From the NCBI RefSeq assembly GCF_000715205.1, contig NZ_JOTP01000020.1, forward strand, positions 1 to 55,750: a stretch of DNA of 55,750 nt, written 5' to 3'. This DNA comes from Bacillus zhangzhouensis (GTDB taxonomy: Bacteria > Bacillota > Bacilli > Bacillales > Bacillaceae). This document shows positions 45,771 to 53,209 of the stretch, piece by piece (position 1 is the first letter of the stretch; each line of letters opens with the position of its first letter). The notes under the pieces are model-generated. The model was given only the letters and a program-made list of their open reading frames with translations, did no database searches and was not told the DNA's origin. A program made the translations under genes and the position numbers.

Positions 45771-46916
45771 GTGAAAAAGAAAAATGTGATGACAAGTGTT
45801 TTATTGGCTGTCCCTCTTCTGTTTTCAGCAGGGTTTGGAGGCTCCATGGCAAATGCCGAGACTGTCTCAAAGTCAGATAGTGAAAAAAGCTATATCGTTG
45901 GCTTTAAAGCTTCTGCCACGACAAACAGCTCTAAGAAACATGCGGTGACTCAAAATGGCGGAAAACTAGAAAAGCAATATCGGCTCATTAATGCTGCACA
46001 AGTGAAGATGTCCGAACAAGCCGCAAAAAAACTTGAGCATGACCCTAGCATTGCTTATGTAGAAGAAGATCACAAAGCAGAAGCATATGCACAAACCGTC
46101 CCTTATGGTATCCCTCAAATCAAAGCTCCAGCTATACACGCTCAAGGCTATAAAGGTGCTAATGTCAAAGTAGCTGTCCTTGATACTGGTATCCACGCTG
46201 CACACCCTGACTTAAATGTTGCAGGCGGTGCTAGCTTCGTCCCTTCAGAGCCAAATGCCACCCAAGATTTTCAATCACATGGAACTCACGTAGCCGGAAC
46301 GATCGCTGCCCTTGATAACACAATTGGTGTTCTTGGGGTCGCTCCAAGTGCTTCCCTATATGCCGTTAAAGTGTTAGATCGTTACGGCGATGGACAATAC
46401 AGCTGGATTATTAGCGGTATTGAATGGGCTGTTGCCAATAACATGGATGTCATCAATATGAGCTTAGGCGGACCAATCGGTTCAACAGCGCTTAAAAATG
46501 CTGTTGATACAGCAAACAATCGCGGAATTGTTGTTGTTGCTGCTGCAGGTAATTCAGGTTCCACTGGCTCTACAAGTACTGTCGGCTATCCAGCAAAATA
46601 TGATTCTACCATTGCCGTTGCCAATGTGAACAGCAACAATGTAAGAAACTCATCTTCTAGCGCAGGTCCTGAATTAAATGTTTCCGCTCCTGGTACTTCT
46701 ATTTTAAGTACAGTGCCAAGCAGTGGATACACATCTTATACTGGAACATCTATGGCTTCTCCTCATGTAGCAGGAGCAGCAGCGCTTATCCTTTCTAAGT
46801 ATCCGAATCTATCGACTTCTCAGGTTCGCCAGCGCTTGGAAAACACGGCAACACCGCTTGGTAACTCATTCTATTACGGAAAAGGGTTAATTAACGTTCA
46901 AGCGGCTTCTAACTAA
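45771..46916 (+). CDS. aprE: subtilisin-family alkaline protease AprE
   Basis: 381-aa preproenzyme: signal peptide of about 29 residues (ends SMANA), inhibitor I9 propeptide (YIVGFKAS to [11 protein letters not shown]) and a 275-aa mature S8 protease beginning AQTVPYG at residue 107. Catalytic triad Asp138 (VLDTGIH), His170 (SHGTHVAG), Ser327 (GTSMASPH), i.e. 32/64/221 in subtilisin numbering; oxyanion Asn in AAGNSG. Secreted scavenging protease. GTG start. Codons 336-376 are duplicated exactly 2.1 kb downstream. Confidence 0.96.
   Translation: MKKKNVMTSVLLAVPLLFSAGFGGSMANAETVSKSDSEKSYIVGFKASATTNSSKKHAVTQNGGKLEKQYRLINAAQVKMSEQAAKKLEHDPSIAYVEEDHKAEAYAQTVPYGIPQIKAPAIHAQGYKGANVKVAVLDTGIHAAHPDLNVAGGASFVPSEPNATQDFQSHGTHVAGTIAALDNTIGVLGVAPSASLYAVKVLDRYGDGQYSWIISGIEWAVANNMDVINMSLGGPIGSTALKNAVDTANNRGIVVVAAAGNSGSTGSTSTVGYPAKYDSTIAVANVNSNNVRNSSSSAGPELNVSAPGTSILSTVPSSGYTSYTGTSMASPHVAGAAALILSKYPNLSTSQVRQRLENTATPLGNSFYYGKGLINVQAASN
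46776..46900 (+). repeat. aprE segment duplicated downstream (source copy)
   Basis: These 125 bp inside aprE (residues 336-376 plus two bases) are identical, base for base, to 48915-49039, in the same orientation at an offset of 2139 bp. Identity stops abruptly at both ends. Confidence 0.95.
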
Positions 46917-46925
46917 ACAAGTGTG

Positions 46926-46957
46926 CAAAAAATCCGGCTGACCTAGCCGGATTTTCT
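46926..46957. terminator. bidirectional terminator between aprE and yhfN
   Basis: AAAATCCGGCT / AGCCGGATTTT perfect stem with a five-base loop and flanking A/T runs. Confidence 0.85.
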
Positions 46958-46961
46958 TTGC

Positions 46962-48245
46962 TTATTGCTTTTTCGACGTTTCCTCTTTTTCTGCTGCTTT
47001 TTCCATGTCCATGATTCTCTCCATCATTGTCGGATGTCCATAGCGGAATATTTTCACGAGAAGCGGTGGATTGACTTGGGACAGACCTGATTTTGCAAGT
47101 TTTTGAAAAGACGTCACCCCCGCCTCCCCATCTTTTGTCAGGTTCACGGCATATTCATCAGCTGCCTGTTCTTGATGCCTTGAAACTGCATTTGTAAAAG
47201 GGGACGCCGCAAATGACAGCATGGATACAAGGATCAAAAGAATCGGAAGAGCAGCGACATCCTGTGATCCCTTCAGCCGAAATAAGGCGGCTCCCTTTTG
47301 ATAAAGGTAAAAATAAAGGCGGTCCATTGCAAAGAATCCTGCTAGTGACAGCACTAAATATCCTGCTAGACCAATATAGACATGCTTCATGACGTAATGC
47401 CCCATTTCATGCGCCATGATAAATAAAATTTCCTGATCCTTTAGCTTTTGCAGCGTCGTGTCCCATAAAACAATGCGTTTATTTTCACCAATCCCTGTTA
47501 CGTAAGCGTTCATCGTGTTTGTTTTCTCAGACATGTTGACTTCATATACATGATCAGCCGGGATATGCGCTTTTTCTGCAAGGGTTAATATCTTTTTCTC
47601 AAGTGCTTGATCCTTTAATGGGTAAAAATCGTTGTATAGAGGATCAATGACGACTGGTTGTATAAAGAAGAGGAAGAGTGTGACTGGGACTGTCAAACAC
47701 CAGGCATACAGCCACCATAATTTCCTTCTCTTTTGAATGAGCCAAAAGAACACAAGGGCACATAGGGCAAGGAGCGGATATTGAATCCAGAAATCCAGCG
47801 TTTGATCTTTTAACCAGCTTGCTGTGCTTTGAGCAGATACTCCGTAGTGTAAGGACAGCTGATAGCCAATCCACTTGATCGGCAATGAAACCAGCATCGT
47901 TAGAAGTGATAGCACGAAGACATAAACAAGTTTACTTAAAAATGTGAAACGAGCTGCTGCAAAGCTCCAGTCTGCTAATTTCCGTGAAAACCCTGAAATG
48001 AGCAAAAGGAAAAAGACATACCAATCTAACGGTATTGTCATAAAGTACAGCAGGTTACGTATTTTCGAGAAATTCTCACTGATCACAAGCTCATGGCTTG
48101 TCATAAAAGTATGCGGGTCTGCACTTGTCCCTTTCACACTTTCAGGAACCGATGAATCCCCCATTAGAAACAAATAAAAATAAATAAAAAGACCGTACAA
48201 TATGTATGCTAACGTTGCAAGAGCTACCCATTTACGTACTCGCAC
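46962..48245 (-). CDS. yhfN: M48-family membrane protease YhfN (Ste24/CAAX-type)
   Basis: 427-aa integral membrane zinc protease. About seven membrane segments; zinc motif HEMGHYV near residue 277, and a downstream Glu in QEQAADEYAVNL near residue 355. The Ste24 family cleaves prenylated or membrane proteins in eukaryotes; the Bacillus substrate is unknown. GTG start with AGGAGG upstream. Convergent with aprE, as in B. subtilis. Confidence 0.9.
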   Translation of the reverse strand: MRVRKWVALATLAYILYGLFIYFYLFLMGDSSVPESVKGTSADPHTFMTSHELVISENFSKIRNLLYFMTIPLDWYVFFLLLISGFSRKLADWSFAAARFTFLSKLVYVFVLSLLTMLVSLPIKWIGYQLSLHYGVSAQSTASWLKDQTLDFWIQYPLLALCALVFFWLIQKRRKLWWLYAWCLTVPVTLFLFFIQPVVIDPLYNDFYPLKDQALEKKILTLAEKAHIPADHVYEVNMSEKTNTMNAYVTGIGENKRIVLWDTTLQKLKDQEILFIMAHEMGHYVMKHVYIGLAGYLVLSLAGFFAMDRLYFYLYQKGAALFRLKGSQDVAALPILLILVSMLSFAASPFTNAVSRHQEQAADEYAVNLTKDGEAGVTSFQKLAKSGLSQVNPPLLVKIFRYGHPTMMERIMDMEKAAEKEETSKKQ

Positions 48246-48422
48246 AGGTCAGCCTCCTTTCCATCCCTCTCTTTATTCTAATCACGCACATTTTTGTTTA
48301 GAACCTGTCTCATTTGGCTCCATCATAGCATGCCCCATCTGAAAAAGCTTCAGCGAAAAAAATGATTATGCTTCTATAAAATCGGAGAAACTAAAAGTAA
48401 AACAGTGAGTTGGAGGATCAAA

Positions 48423-48839
48423 ATGAAGAAAATCCTTGCAGGAATTGTGATCTTTGGACTTCTACTGATCACCTTCTTTTATGTGTTCAGCCGGACGAGT
48501 GAAATCTTCGATGAGAATCGAGCAGAAAAGTTATTGCTTTCACCGACTAATCAGTCCATTTCTTATGAAATAGATGATAAAGACACAGCTGAAGATTTAA
48601 TTGAAGAATTAAACAAAGGCAAACAAACAAGCAATCATCTTAAGAAAAATATAAAAAAACCTGATTATATTGCCAAGGTGATGTTTGGACGAACAAATGG
48701 CACCACCTTTCAGCTATGGACCAACCGTTCTCAGGTCGTTTTTTTAGTAGATGGTACGTATTATGAACTGAATCAAAAACAGTCAAATGCTTTTCAGAAA
48801 CAGTTAAAAGAAGCCATTCAAAAAGGAGTCTCTTCATAA
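48423..48839 (+). CDS. yhfM: YhfM-like membrane-anchored or exported protein
   Basis: 138 aa from the ATG six bases after GGAGG. One N-terminal hydrophobic segment (ILAGIVIFGLLLITFFYVF) without lipobox or clear cleavage site, then about 110 hydrophilic residues including YIAKVMFGRTNGTTFQLW and VFLVDGTYYELN, a beta-rich stretch. Position between yhfN and lcfB is that of yhfM. Its function is unknown. The stop codon lies inside a palindromic hairpin. Confidence 0.7.
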   Translation: MKKILAGIVIFGLLLITFFYVFSRTSEIFDENRAEKLLLSPTNQSISYEIDDKDTAEDLIEELNKGKQTSNHLKKNIKKPDYIAKVMFGRTNGTTFQLWTNRSQVVFLVDGTYYELNQKQSNAFQKQLKEAIQKGVSS

Positions 48840-48846
48840 GAGGCTC
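48820..48846 (-). terminator. minus-strand terminator for lcfB (left palindrome)
   Basis: GAGTCTCTT-CAT-AAGAGGCTC (48826-48846) folds on itself (8 bp plus one G-T pair). On the minus strand it is followed by CTTTTTG, a U-tract, so it should stop transcription coming from lcfB about 290 nt after its stop codon. It overlaps the yhfM 3' end. Confidence 0.65.
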
Positions 48847-48882
48847 TCCAGATAGTTGACAAAGGGCTAAAATGATCTTTAT

Positions 48883-48914
48883 CGCATGCAGAACTGACAC
48901 CGAATGCGAGGGTT
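48883..48914. repeat. 32-bp direct repeat, left copy
   Basis: Identical over 32 bp to 49042-49073 (offset 159). It begins CGCATGCAGAAC, ends ATGCGAGGGTT, and has short inverted ends CGCAT/ATGCG at positions 1-5 and 22-26. It abuts the aprE copy directly. Confidence 0.95.
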
Positions 48915-49039
48915 GCAGCAGCGCTTATCCTTTCTAAGTATCCGAATCTATCGACTTCTCAGGTTCGCCAGCGCTTGGAAAACACGGCAACACCGCTTGG
49001 TAACTCATTCTATTACGGAAAAGGGTTAATTAACGTTCA
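48915..49039 (+). pseudogene. exact 125-bp fragment of aprE, ectopic copy
   Basis: Identical to aprE 46776-46900, same orientation. It has no promoter, SD, start or catalytic residues and cannot encode a protease. It lies directly after the left 32-bp repeat and two bases (CC) before the right one, inside the convergent 3' region of yhfM and lcfB. Read from the minus strand it is antisense to aprE mRNA. Confidence 0.93.
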
Positions 49040-49041
49040 CC

Positions 49042-49073
49042 CGCATGCAGAACTGACACCGAATGCGAGGGTT
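49042..49073. repeat. 32-bp direct repeat, right copy
   Basis: Second copy of the 32-bp repeat flanking the aprE fragment. Single bases adjoining both ends differ from the left copy, so the repeat boundaries are sharp. Confidence 0.95.
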
Positions 49074-49088
49074 TGTCTTCACGCTGAG

Positions 49089-49116
49089 GAGCCTCTTTAT
49101 AAGAGACTCTTTTTTA
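49089..49116 (+). terminator. plus-strand terminator for yhfM (right palindrome)
   Basis: GAGCCTCTT-TAT-AAGAGACTC (49089-49109) followed by TTTTTT. It equals the left palindrome at 18 of 21 positions. On the minus strand it has no U-tract. Confidence 0.8.
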
Positions 49117-50667
49117 TTTACTTTCTTCTGTATGATACTTGTCCTTTAGCGCTCTTCTTAAAATTTTACCTGTTGTGTTCTTTGGAATATCTTCTATGAA
49201 ATGGATCGTTTGGGGCTGCTTATATTTCGCTAAATAGCGTGAACAATGTGTGATGATGTCTTCTTGATTGATGTGAGCATGTTTCTTAGGGGAAATGTAA
49301 GAGACGACAGCCTCACCTGTGTTTGGATCTGGTACACCGATGACAACGGCTTCTGCTACAGCTTCATGTTGATAAAGCACTTCTTCTACTTCTCTTGGAT
49401 AGACATTATAGCCGCCAACGAGAATCATATCCTTTTTTCGATCGACAATATAAATATATCCATCTTCATCTCTTCTCGCCAGATCACCTGTATATAGCCA
49501 TCCGTCCCTCAGTGCAGCTTCGGTATCTTCTGGCATTTGATAATAGCCTTTCATGATGTTTGGCCCTTTTGCAATGAGTTCTCCGACTTCATTCGGACCG
49601 ACTTCCTCTCCAAGTTCATTCACGATCTTATTCTTCACATTCATAATATCAGTCCCGACTGAACCCGGTTTTCTTTTTCCATCAAGAGGATTGAAAGCAG
49701 TCACTGGGGAAGCCTCTGATAATCCATAGCCCTCCAGCACCGTGACTCCGAACTTTTTCTCAAAGCCGTGTAGTAAGGCAACAGGCATCGAGGCACCGCC
49801 TGATATACAAATCCTCACTGATGTCATCGCTTCATCATGTCCCTCTTGGCGGTATAAATAGTTATACATGGTTGGAACACCAACAAATAGCGTGGGTTTT
49901 TCTTTTTCCATCATGCGCAAAAGCTCTGATGGGCTGAAATGCGGCAGGACATAAATGGTCGCGCCGTGAATCAACGGTGCATTCATACAGACCGTTAAAC
50001 AAAATACATGGAACATAGGTAAAGCGGCGATGACCTTGTCCCTTTTATCAATCGATAGGTACTCAGCAATGTCTCTGGCATTTGAATAAAGGTTGAAATG
50101 AGTCAGCATCGCACCCTTTGGTTTTCCTGTCGTGCCAGATGTAAATAAAATAACTGCAGTATCGTCACGCTGAATGGAAGGATGTGTCACTTCTGGTGCA
50201 CGTCCAGACACAAGCTTTCCAAAGAAGACAAGACGATCAGATACTTCCTTGAAACTTGATCTGCACGCAGATTCATTTTCTGCACAAATAATCACTCGTT
50301 CAATAGAGGGAAGCTGTTCATACACCTGCTCGTATACTGGCAGAAGCTGATCAGGTGCAACAATGCCTTTTACATCACCTGTGATCAGCATATATCCAAT
50401 TTCACTTGACGTGTATGTTGGATTGACAGGTACAACGATAAGCCCTGCCTTCAATGCCCCAAAAAAAGAAATGACGAAATGCGGTGAATTTCCTAAAATA
50501 AGCGCGATATGATCCCCAGCTTGAAACCCTTCGTTGACTAAGCCATCTGCAAAACGCTCAATACTTGTCATCAGCTCTCGATAGGTCCACTTGTTTCCTT
50601 CAAAGATCAGTGCGATGTTTTCTCCCTTGGTCATCGCAGTCTGCTCAAGATTTTTGATCAAATCCAT
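49114..50667 (-). CDS. lcfB: long-chain fatty-acid-CoA ligase LcfB (YhfL)
   Basis: 517-aa ANL-superfamily acyl-CoA synthetase. AMP-binding motif [15 protein letters not shown] near residue 175; [42 protein letters not shown]-terminal [14 protein letters not shown] with the catalytic Lys. It activates long-chain fatty acids for beta-oxidation. A FadR box lies 26 bp upstream, matching FadR control of lcfB in B. subtilis. Its 3' UTR should run through the aprE fragment. Confidence 0.92.
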   Translation of the reverse strand: MDLIKNLEQTAMTKGENIALIFEGNKWTYRELMTSIERFADGLVNEGFQAGDHIALILGNSPHFVISFFGALKAGLIVVPVNPTYTSSEIGYMLITGDVKGIVAPDQLLPVYEQVYEQLPSIERVIICAENESACRSSFKEVSDRLVFFGKLVSGRAPEVTHPSIQRDDTAVILFTSGTTGKPKGAMLTHFNLYSNARDIAEYLSIDKRDKVIAALPMFHVFCLTVCMNAPLIHGATIYVLPHFSPSELLRMMEKEKPTLFVGVPTMYNYLYRQEGHDEAMTSVRICISGGASMPVALLHGFEKKFGVTVLEGYGLSEASPVTAFNPLDGKRKPGSVGTDIMNVKNKIVNELGEEVGPNEVGELIAKGPNIMKGYYQMPEDTEAALRDGWLYTGDLARRDEDGYIYIVDRKKDMILVGGYNVYPREVEEVLYQHEAVAEAVVIGVPDPNTGEAVVSYISPKKHAHINQEDIITHCSRYLAKYKQPQTIHFIEDIPKNTTGKILRRALKDKYHTEESK

Positions 50668-50692
50668 TCTCCCACCCCTTATGCGTCGTCAA

Positions 50693-50710
50693 TGAATGAA
50701 TAGCCATTCA
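50693..50710. promoter_or_regulatory. FadR operator of lcfB
   Basis: TGAATGAATAGCCATTCA matches the Bacillus FadR consensus TGAATGAMTANTCATTCA with one mismatch. It lies between a minus-strand TATAAT (50738-50743) and the lcfB start, consistent with repression relieved by long-chain acyl-CoA. Confidence 0.85.
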
Positions 50711-50801
50711 TTTTATGACCAAACATTCCTCCTTCCTATTATAATAGACAATCGAAAAAATCCACAAGATCAAATGTTCATCGCTTTCATTTCTTTCAAT
50801 C

Positions 50802-50832
50802 AAAAAAAGCACCGCTATCTCTAGCTGTGCTT
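50802..50832 (-). terminator. terminator of lplJ
   Basis: Minus strand: AAGCAC-GCTA / TAGC-GTGCTT then TTTTTTT, shortly after the lplJ stop codon. Confidence 0.8.
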
Positions 50833-50841
50833 GTCCCGCGC

Positions 50842-51831
50842 TTAATAAATCAAATCAAGAAAATCTTCTTTTGACACGTTGCCGAAATAATGGCGCATAT
50901 CCATATCCTCTAATACATCGCTGATGGTTTTACGATCATATTGCTGTCCGATGAGTCTTTTTTCAATATCGGCAATATCCCCTACGCCAAAAAAGTCACC
51001 AAATATCTTACAGTCTTGGATCATGCCTTTTTTCACCTCTAATCGCAGATCAATCGAGCCAGCTGGGAACCGCTTAGAGTGTTGTAAATTAAACTTAGGT
51101 GAACGGCCGTAGTTCCATTCCCATTTTTGATATCGATCCCGGGAAATTTCATGAATCTTTTGCCAATCCTTATCAGTCAGTTGATATTGAGGCACGTCCC
51201 CATCCGTATCAAAAATATAGCTTAAAAGAATTTTTCTAAATTCTTCTGTTGTCATTTTTTGATCCATCAGTTCACTAATATTCGCGACCCTGCTTCTAAT
51301 GGATTTAATGCCTTTAGATTCAATCTTTTCTTTTTTTACATTTAATGCAGAGACAACATGTTCAATTTCTGAATCAAATAGCAGTGTGCCATGACTGAAA
51401 ATACGTCCTCGTGTGGCGAACTGGGCATTTCCAGAAATTTTGCGTCCATCTGCCATGATGTCATTTCTGCCGCTTAATTCAGCTTTGACGCCTAGCTTTT
51501 CAAGTGCTTTGATGACTGGCTCCGTGAACTTTTTAAAGTTATGGAAGCTGTCCCCGTCATCTTTTGTGATAAAGCTGAAATTTAAGTTTCCTTTGTCATG
51601 GTAAACGGCACCACCGCCGGATAAACGGCGAACCACTTTGATTCCGTTGTCTTCCACATATTTTGTATTGATTTCTTCTATTGTATTTTGGTTCTTTCCA
51701 ATAATAATGGACGGCTGGTTGATGTAAAACAGCAAATACGTTTCTTCTGGATCTAAATATTTTAAGCAATACTCTTCAATTGCCAGATTAATCATTGGAT
51801 CAACATGTTGTTCGTTATCGATAAACAGCAT
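50842..51831 (-). CDS. lplJ: lipoate-protein ligase LplJ
   Basis: 329 aa starting MLFIDNEQHVDPMINLAIEE (ATG after AAGGAAGG; eight codons inside the longest frame, which overlaps yhfI). LplA-type motifs: IIIGKNQNTIEEIN, RRLSGGGAVYHDKGNLNFSF, the lipoyl-AMP-binding RRxxGGGAVxHD block, and NGRKISGNAQ-like GRKISGNAQF. It attaches scavenged lipoate to 2-oxoacid dehydrogenase or GcvH domains. It follows yhfI by two bases. Confidence 0.93.
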   Translation of the reverse strand: MLFIDNEQHVDPMINLAIEEYCLKYLDPEETYLLFYINQPSIIIGKNQNTIEEINTKYVEDNGIKVVRRLSGGGAVYHDKGNLNFSFITKDDGDSFHNFKKFTEPVIKALEKLGVKAELSGRNDIMADGRKISGNAQFATRGRIFSHGTLLFDSEIEHVVSALNVKKEKIESKGIKSIRSRVANISELMDQKMTTEEFRKILLSYIFDTDGDVPQYQLTDKDWQKIHEISRDRYQKWEWNYGRSPKFNLQHSKRFPAGSIDLRLEVKKGMIQDCKIFGDFFGVGDIADIEKRLIGQQYDRKTISDVLEDMDMRHYFGNVSKEDFLDLIY

Positions 51832-51833
51832 CT

Positions 51834-52583
51834 CTATCTTCCTTCCTTGTTCCATCTAAGCCCTGAATGGGCAAGCTGTATACTGCCAGTATATAACGCC
51901 TGTGCTTCATTGACTAGGTCTTTATGCCGTCCGAAATGAGGCAGATGGGTGATGATGAGCTCCCCAACATTTGCTTCATTTGCTATCTTCCCTACTTCAG
52001 TGCTGTTCATATGTCCTGCACCTGATCCGTCTTGCCTGGCGTAAAAATTGCTCTCGGCAATGAGCAGATCTGCATTCTTACTAAATGGGATAAATGCGTC
52101 CTGATAGCTTGAATCCGCTGTATACACCACCACAGCATCATCTGCCTGAATTCTCATGGCATAGCATTCTGCCGGATGAACCGTTTTCAAAAAATCAACT
52201 TGAAATGGACCCACTTGAATGCCTTCTGCTGGATGATAAGGCTTTGCCTTTGTATGTACATCATCAGAGAGCCGCCTAAATGCTTCTTGATCACCTGTAT
52301 GTCCATAGATCGGAAGTGGACCGCTGCTTTTCCCTAAATGATAACCCACTAATTTCGCATATTGGAGAGGTCCGATATCTGCAATATGATCGTGATGATA
52401 ATGAGAAAGGAGAACAGCATCTAGTTCTTCTATATCAATGGTTTGCTGAAGCTTTGAAAGAACTCCGCTCCCGCAGTCTACAAGCAGCCGGAAACCATCT
52501 GATTCAAACAGATAACCTGATGTCGCTTCACCGGCTGCTGGAAACCCTCCGTAGCATCCAATCACGGTTAATTTCATCGTCAT
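51834..52583 (-). CDS. yhfI: metallo-beta-lactamase-fold hydrolase YhfI
   Basis: 249-aa MBL-fold protein of the RNase Z/ElaC-like group. Metal motif LSHYHHDHIADIGPL (HxHxDH) near residue 60, VYTADSSYQDAF (Asp bridge) and ITHLPHFG near the end. It lacks the extra exosite arm of true tRNase Z. Substrate unknown. AAAGGAGGG precedes two closely spaced ATGs (52583 and 52577), either of which could be used. Likely co-transcribed with lplJ. Confidence 0.87.
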   Translation of the reverse strand: MTMKLTVIGCYGGFPAAGEATSGYLFESDGFRLLVDCGSGVLSKLQQTIDIEELDAVLLSHYHHDHIADIGPLQYAKLVGYHLGKSSGPLPIYGHTGDQEAFRRLSDDVHTKAKPYHPAEGIQVGPFQVDFLKTVHPAECYAMRIQADDAVVVYTADSSYQDAFIPFSKNADLLIAESNFYARQDGSGAGHMNSTEVGKIANEANVGELIITHLPHFGRHKDLVNEAQALYTGSIQLAHSGLRWNKEGR

Positions 52584-52666
52584 TCTTCCCTCCTTTTGTC
52601 AAAATCCCCTTCTTACAATATACCCATTTTTCATAGAAAAAGCATTCTTCTTGCCTGTTGTTACAA

Positions 52667-52697
52667 AACAGATTGACAAATGTAAATCTGTTATAAT
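52667..52697 (+). promoter_or_regulatory. yhfH promoter with an 8-bp dyad
   Basis: Perfect inverted repeat AACAGATT / AATCTGTT (52667-52674, 52685-52692; 10-nt loop) overlaps TTGACA (52673-52678) and abuts TATAAT (52692-52697). The 13-bp distance between those hexamers is too short for a normal promoter; TACAAT at 52697-52702 with 18 bp is an alternative -10. The dyad looks like a repressor site. Confidence 0.45.
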
Positions 52698-52733
52698 ACA
52701 ATGATAACAACAAAATGTATTGGAGGATGACAA

Positions 52734-52871
52734 ATGCTAGGAAAAATCACTGAGTTTTTTAGAAATTTGCCCTCGAAGAAATGCACAAAATGTGGAAATG
52801 ATTTAATGGAACAGCACGAGTGTTATGGTAATGAATGTGAGGAATGCTCACAAGTAAGTTATCTTAAATAA
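52734..52871 (+). CDS. yhfH: small zinc-ribbon-like protein YhfH
   Basis: 45-aa protein with GGAGG eight bases before the ATG. CTKCG near residue 17 and CYGNECEEC near residue 30 give CxxC...CxxxxCxxC, a probable zinc ribbon. Match in length, start (MLGKITEFFRNLP) and position to the YhfH family. Function unknown. Confidence 0.8.
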   Translation: MLGKITEFFRNLPSKKCTKCGNDLMEQHECYGNECEECSQVSYLK

Positions 52872-52887
52872 GGAAATAAATTGAATT

Positions 52888-52942
52888 AAAAAGCACTTTT
52901 TTCCTCCATCGTCAGTTGGAGTTAAAAGTGCTTTTTATTTTT
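52888..52942 (+). terminator. terminator of yhfH
   Basis: AAAAAGCACTTTT / AAAAGTGCTTTTT with an inner CTCCA/TGGAG stem, then T-rich sequence. Confidence 0.8.
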
Positions 52943-52964
52943 TCTGAAAAATAGGTAAAAAGGT

Positions 52965-52992
52965 AAAACCCTTGTCACAAAAGGGTTTTTTA
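52965..52992 (+). terminator. second terminator before gltT
   Basis: AAAACCCTT / AAGGGTTTT hairpin with TTTTTT on the plus strand, in tandem with the yhfH terminator about 20 bp earlier. Confidence 0.7.
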
Positions 52993-53043
52993 GTATTTTC
53001 ATATGATGACTTTTAGTTCTGAAGACACTTTTTATTGACTTGA

Positions 53044-53125
53044 AACAATGAAGGAGGTTCTAAATGTTCATTTTTTCAAACAATTTTGTATTTTCTTAAT
53101 ATAATTTAACCGTGGACGAACCTCT
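53044..53125 (+). promoter_or_regulatory. gltT leader: tiny ORF with a strong, pairable SD
   Basis: AAGGAGGT (53051-53058) precedes an ATG at 53064 that opens an 11-codon frame (MFIFSNNFVFS, stop at 53097-53099). GAACCTC at 53118-53124 is complementary to GAGGTTC of that SD (53054-53060). The arrangement resembles a regulated leader; no function is established. Confidence 0.4.
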
Positions 53126-53209
53126 TTAATTTTAGTTATACTTTAATTCATATATTAAAACTTAATATGATGGGAATATTCCTTTGATGAATAAGTAGGG
53201 AGGAAATCT

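Noticed and set aside
48883..49073. Two 32-bp direct repeats as a minimal CRISPR array
   Set aside because: Only two repeats, a 127-bp spacer that is aprE sequence, and no cas gene nearby.
48975..49199. Plus-strand frame beginning [17 protein letters not shown]
   Set aside because: It is the aprE fragment read in frame and then into the repeat and terminator; no SD or promoter.
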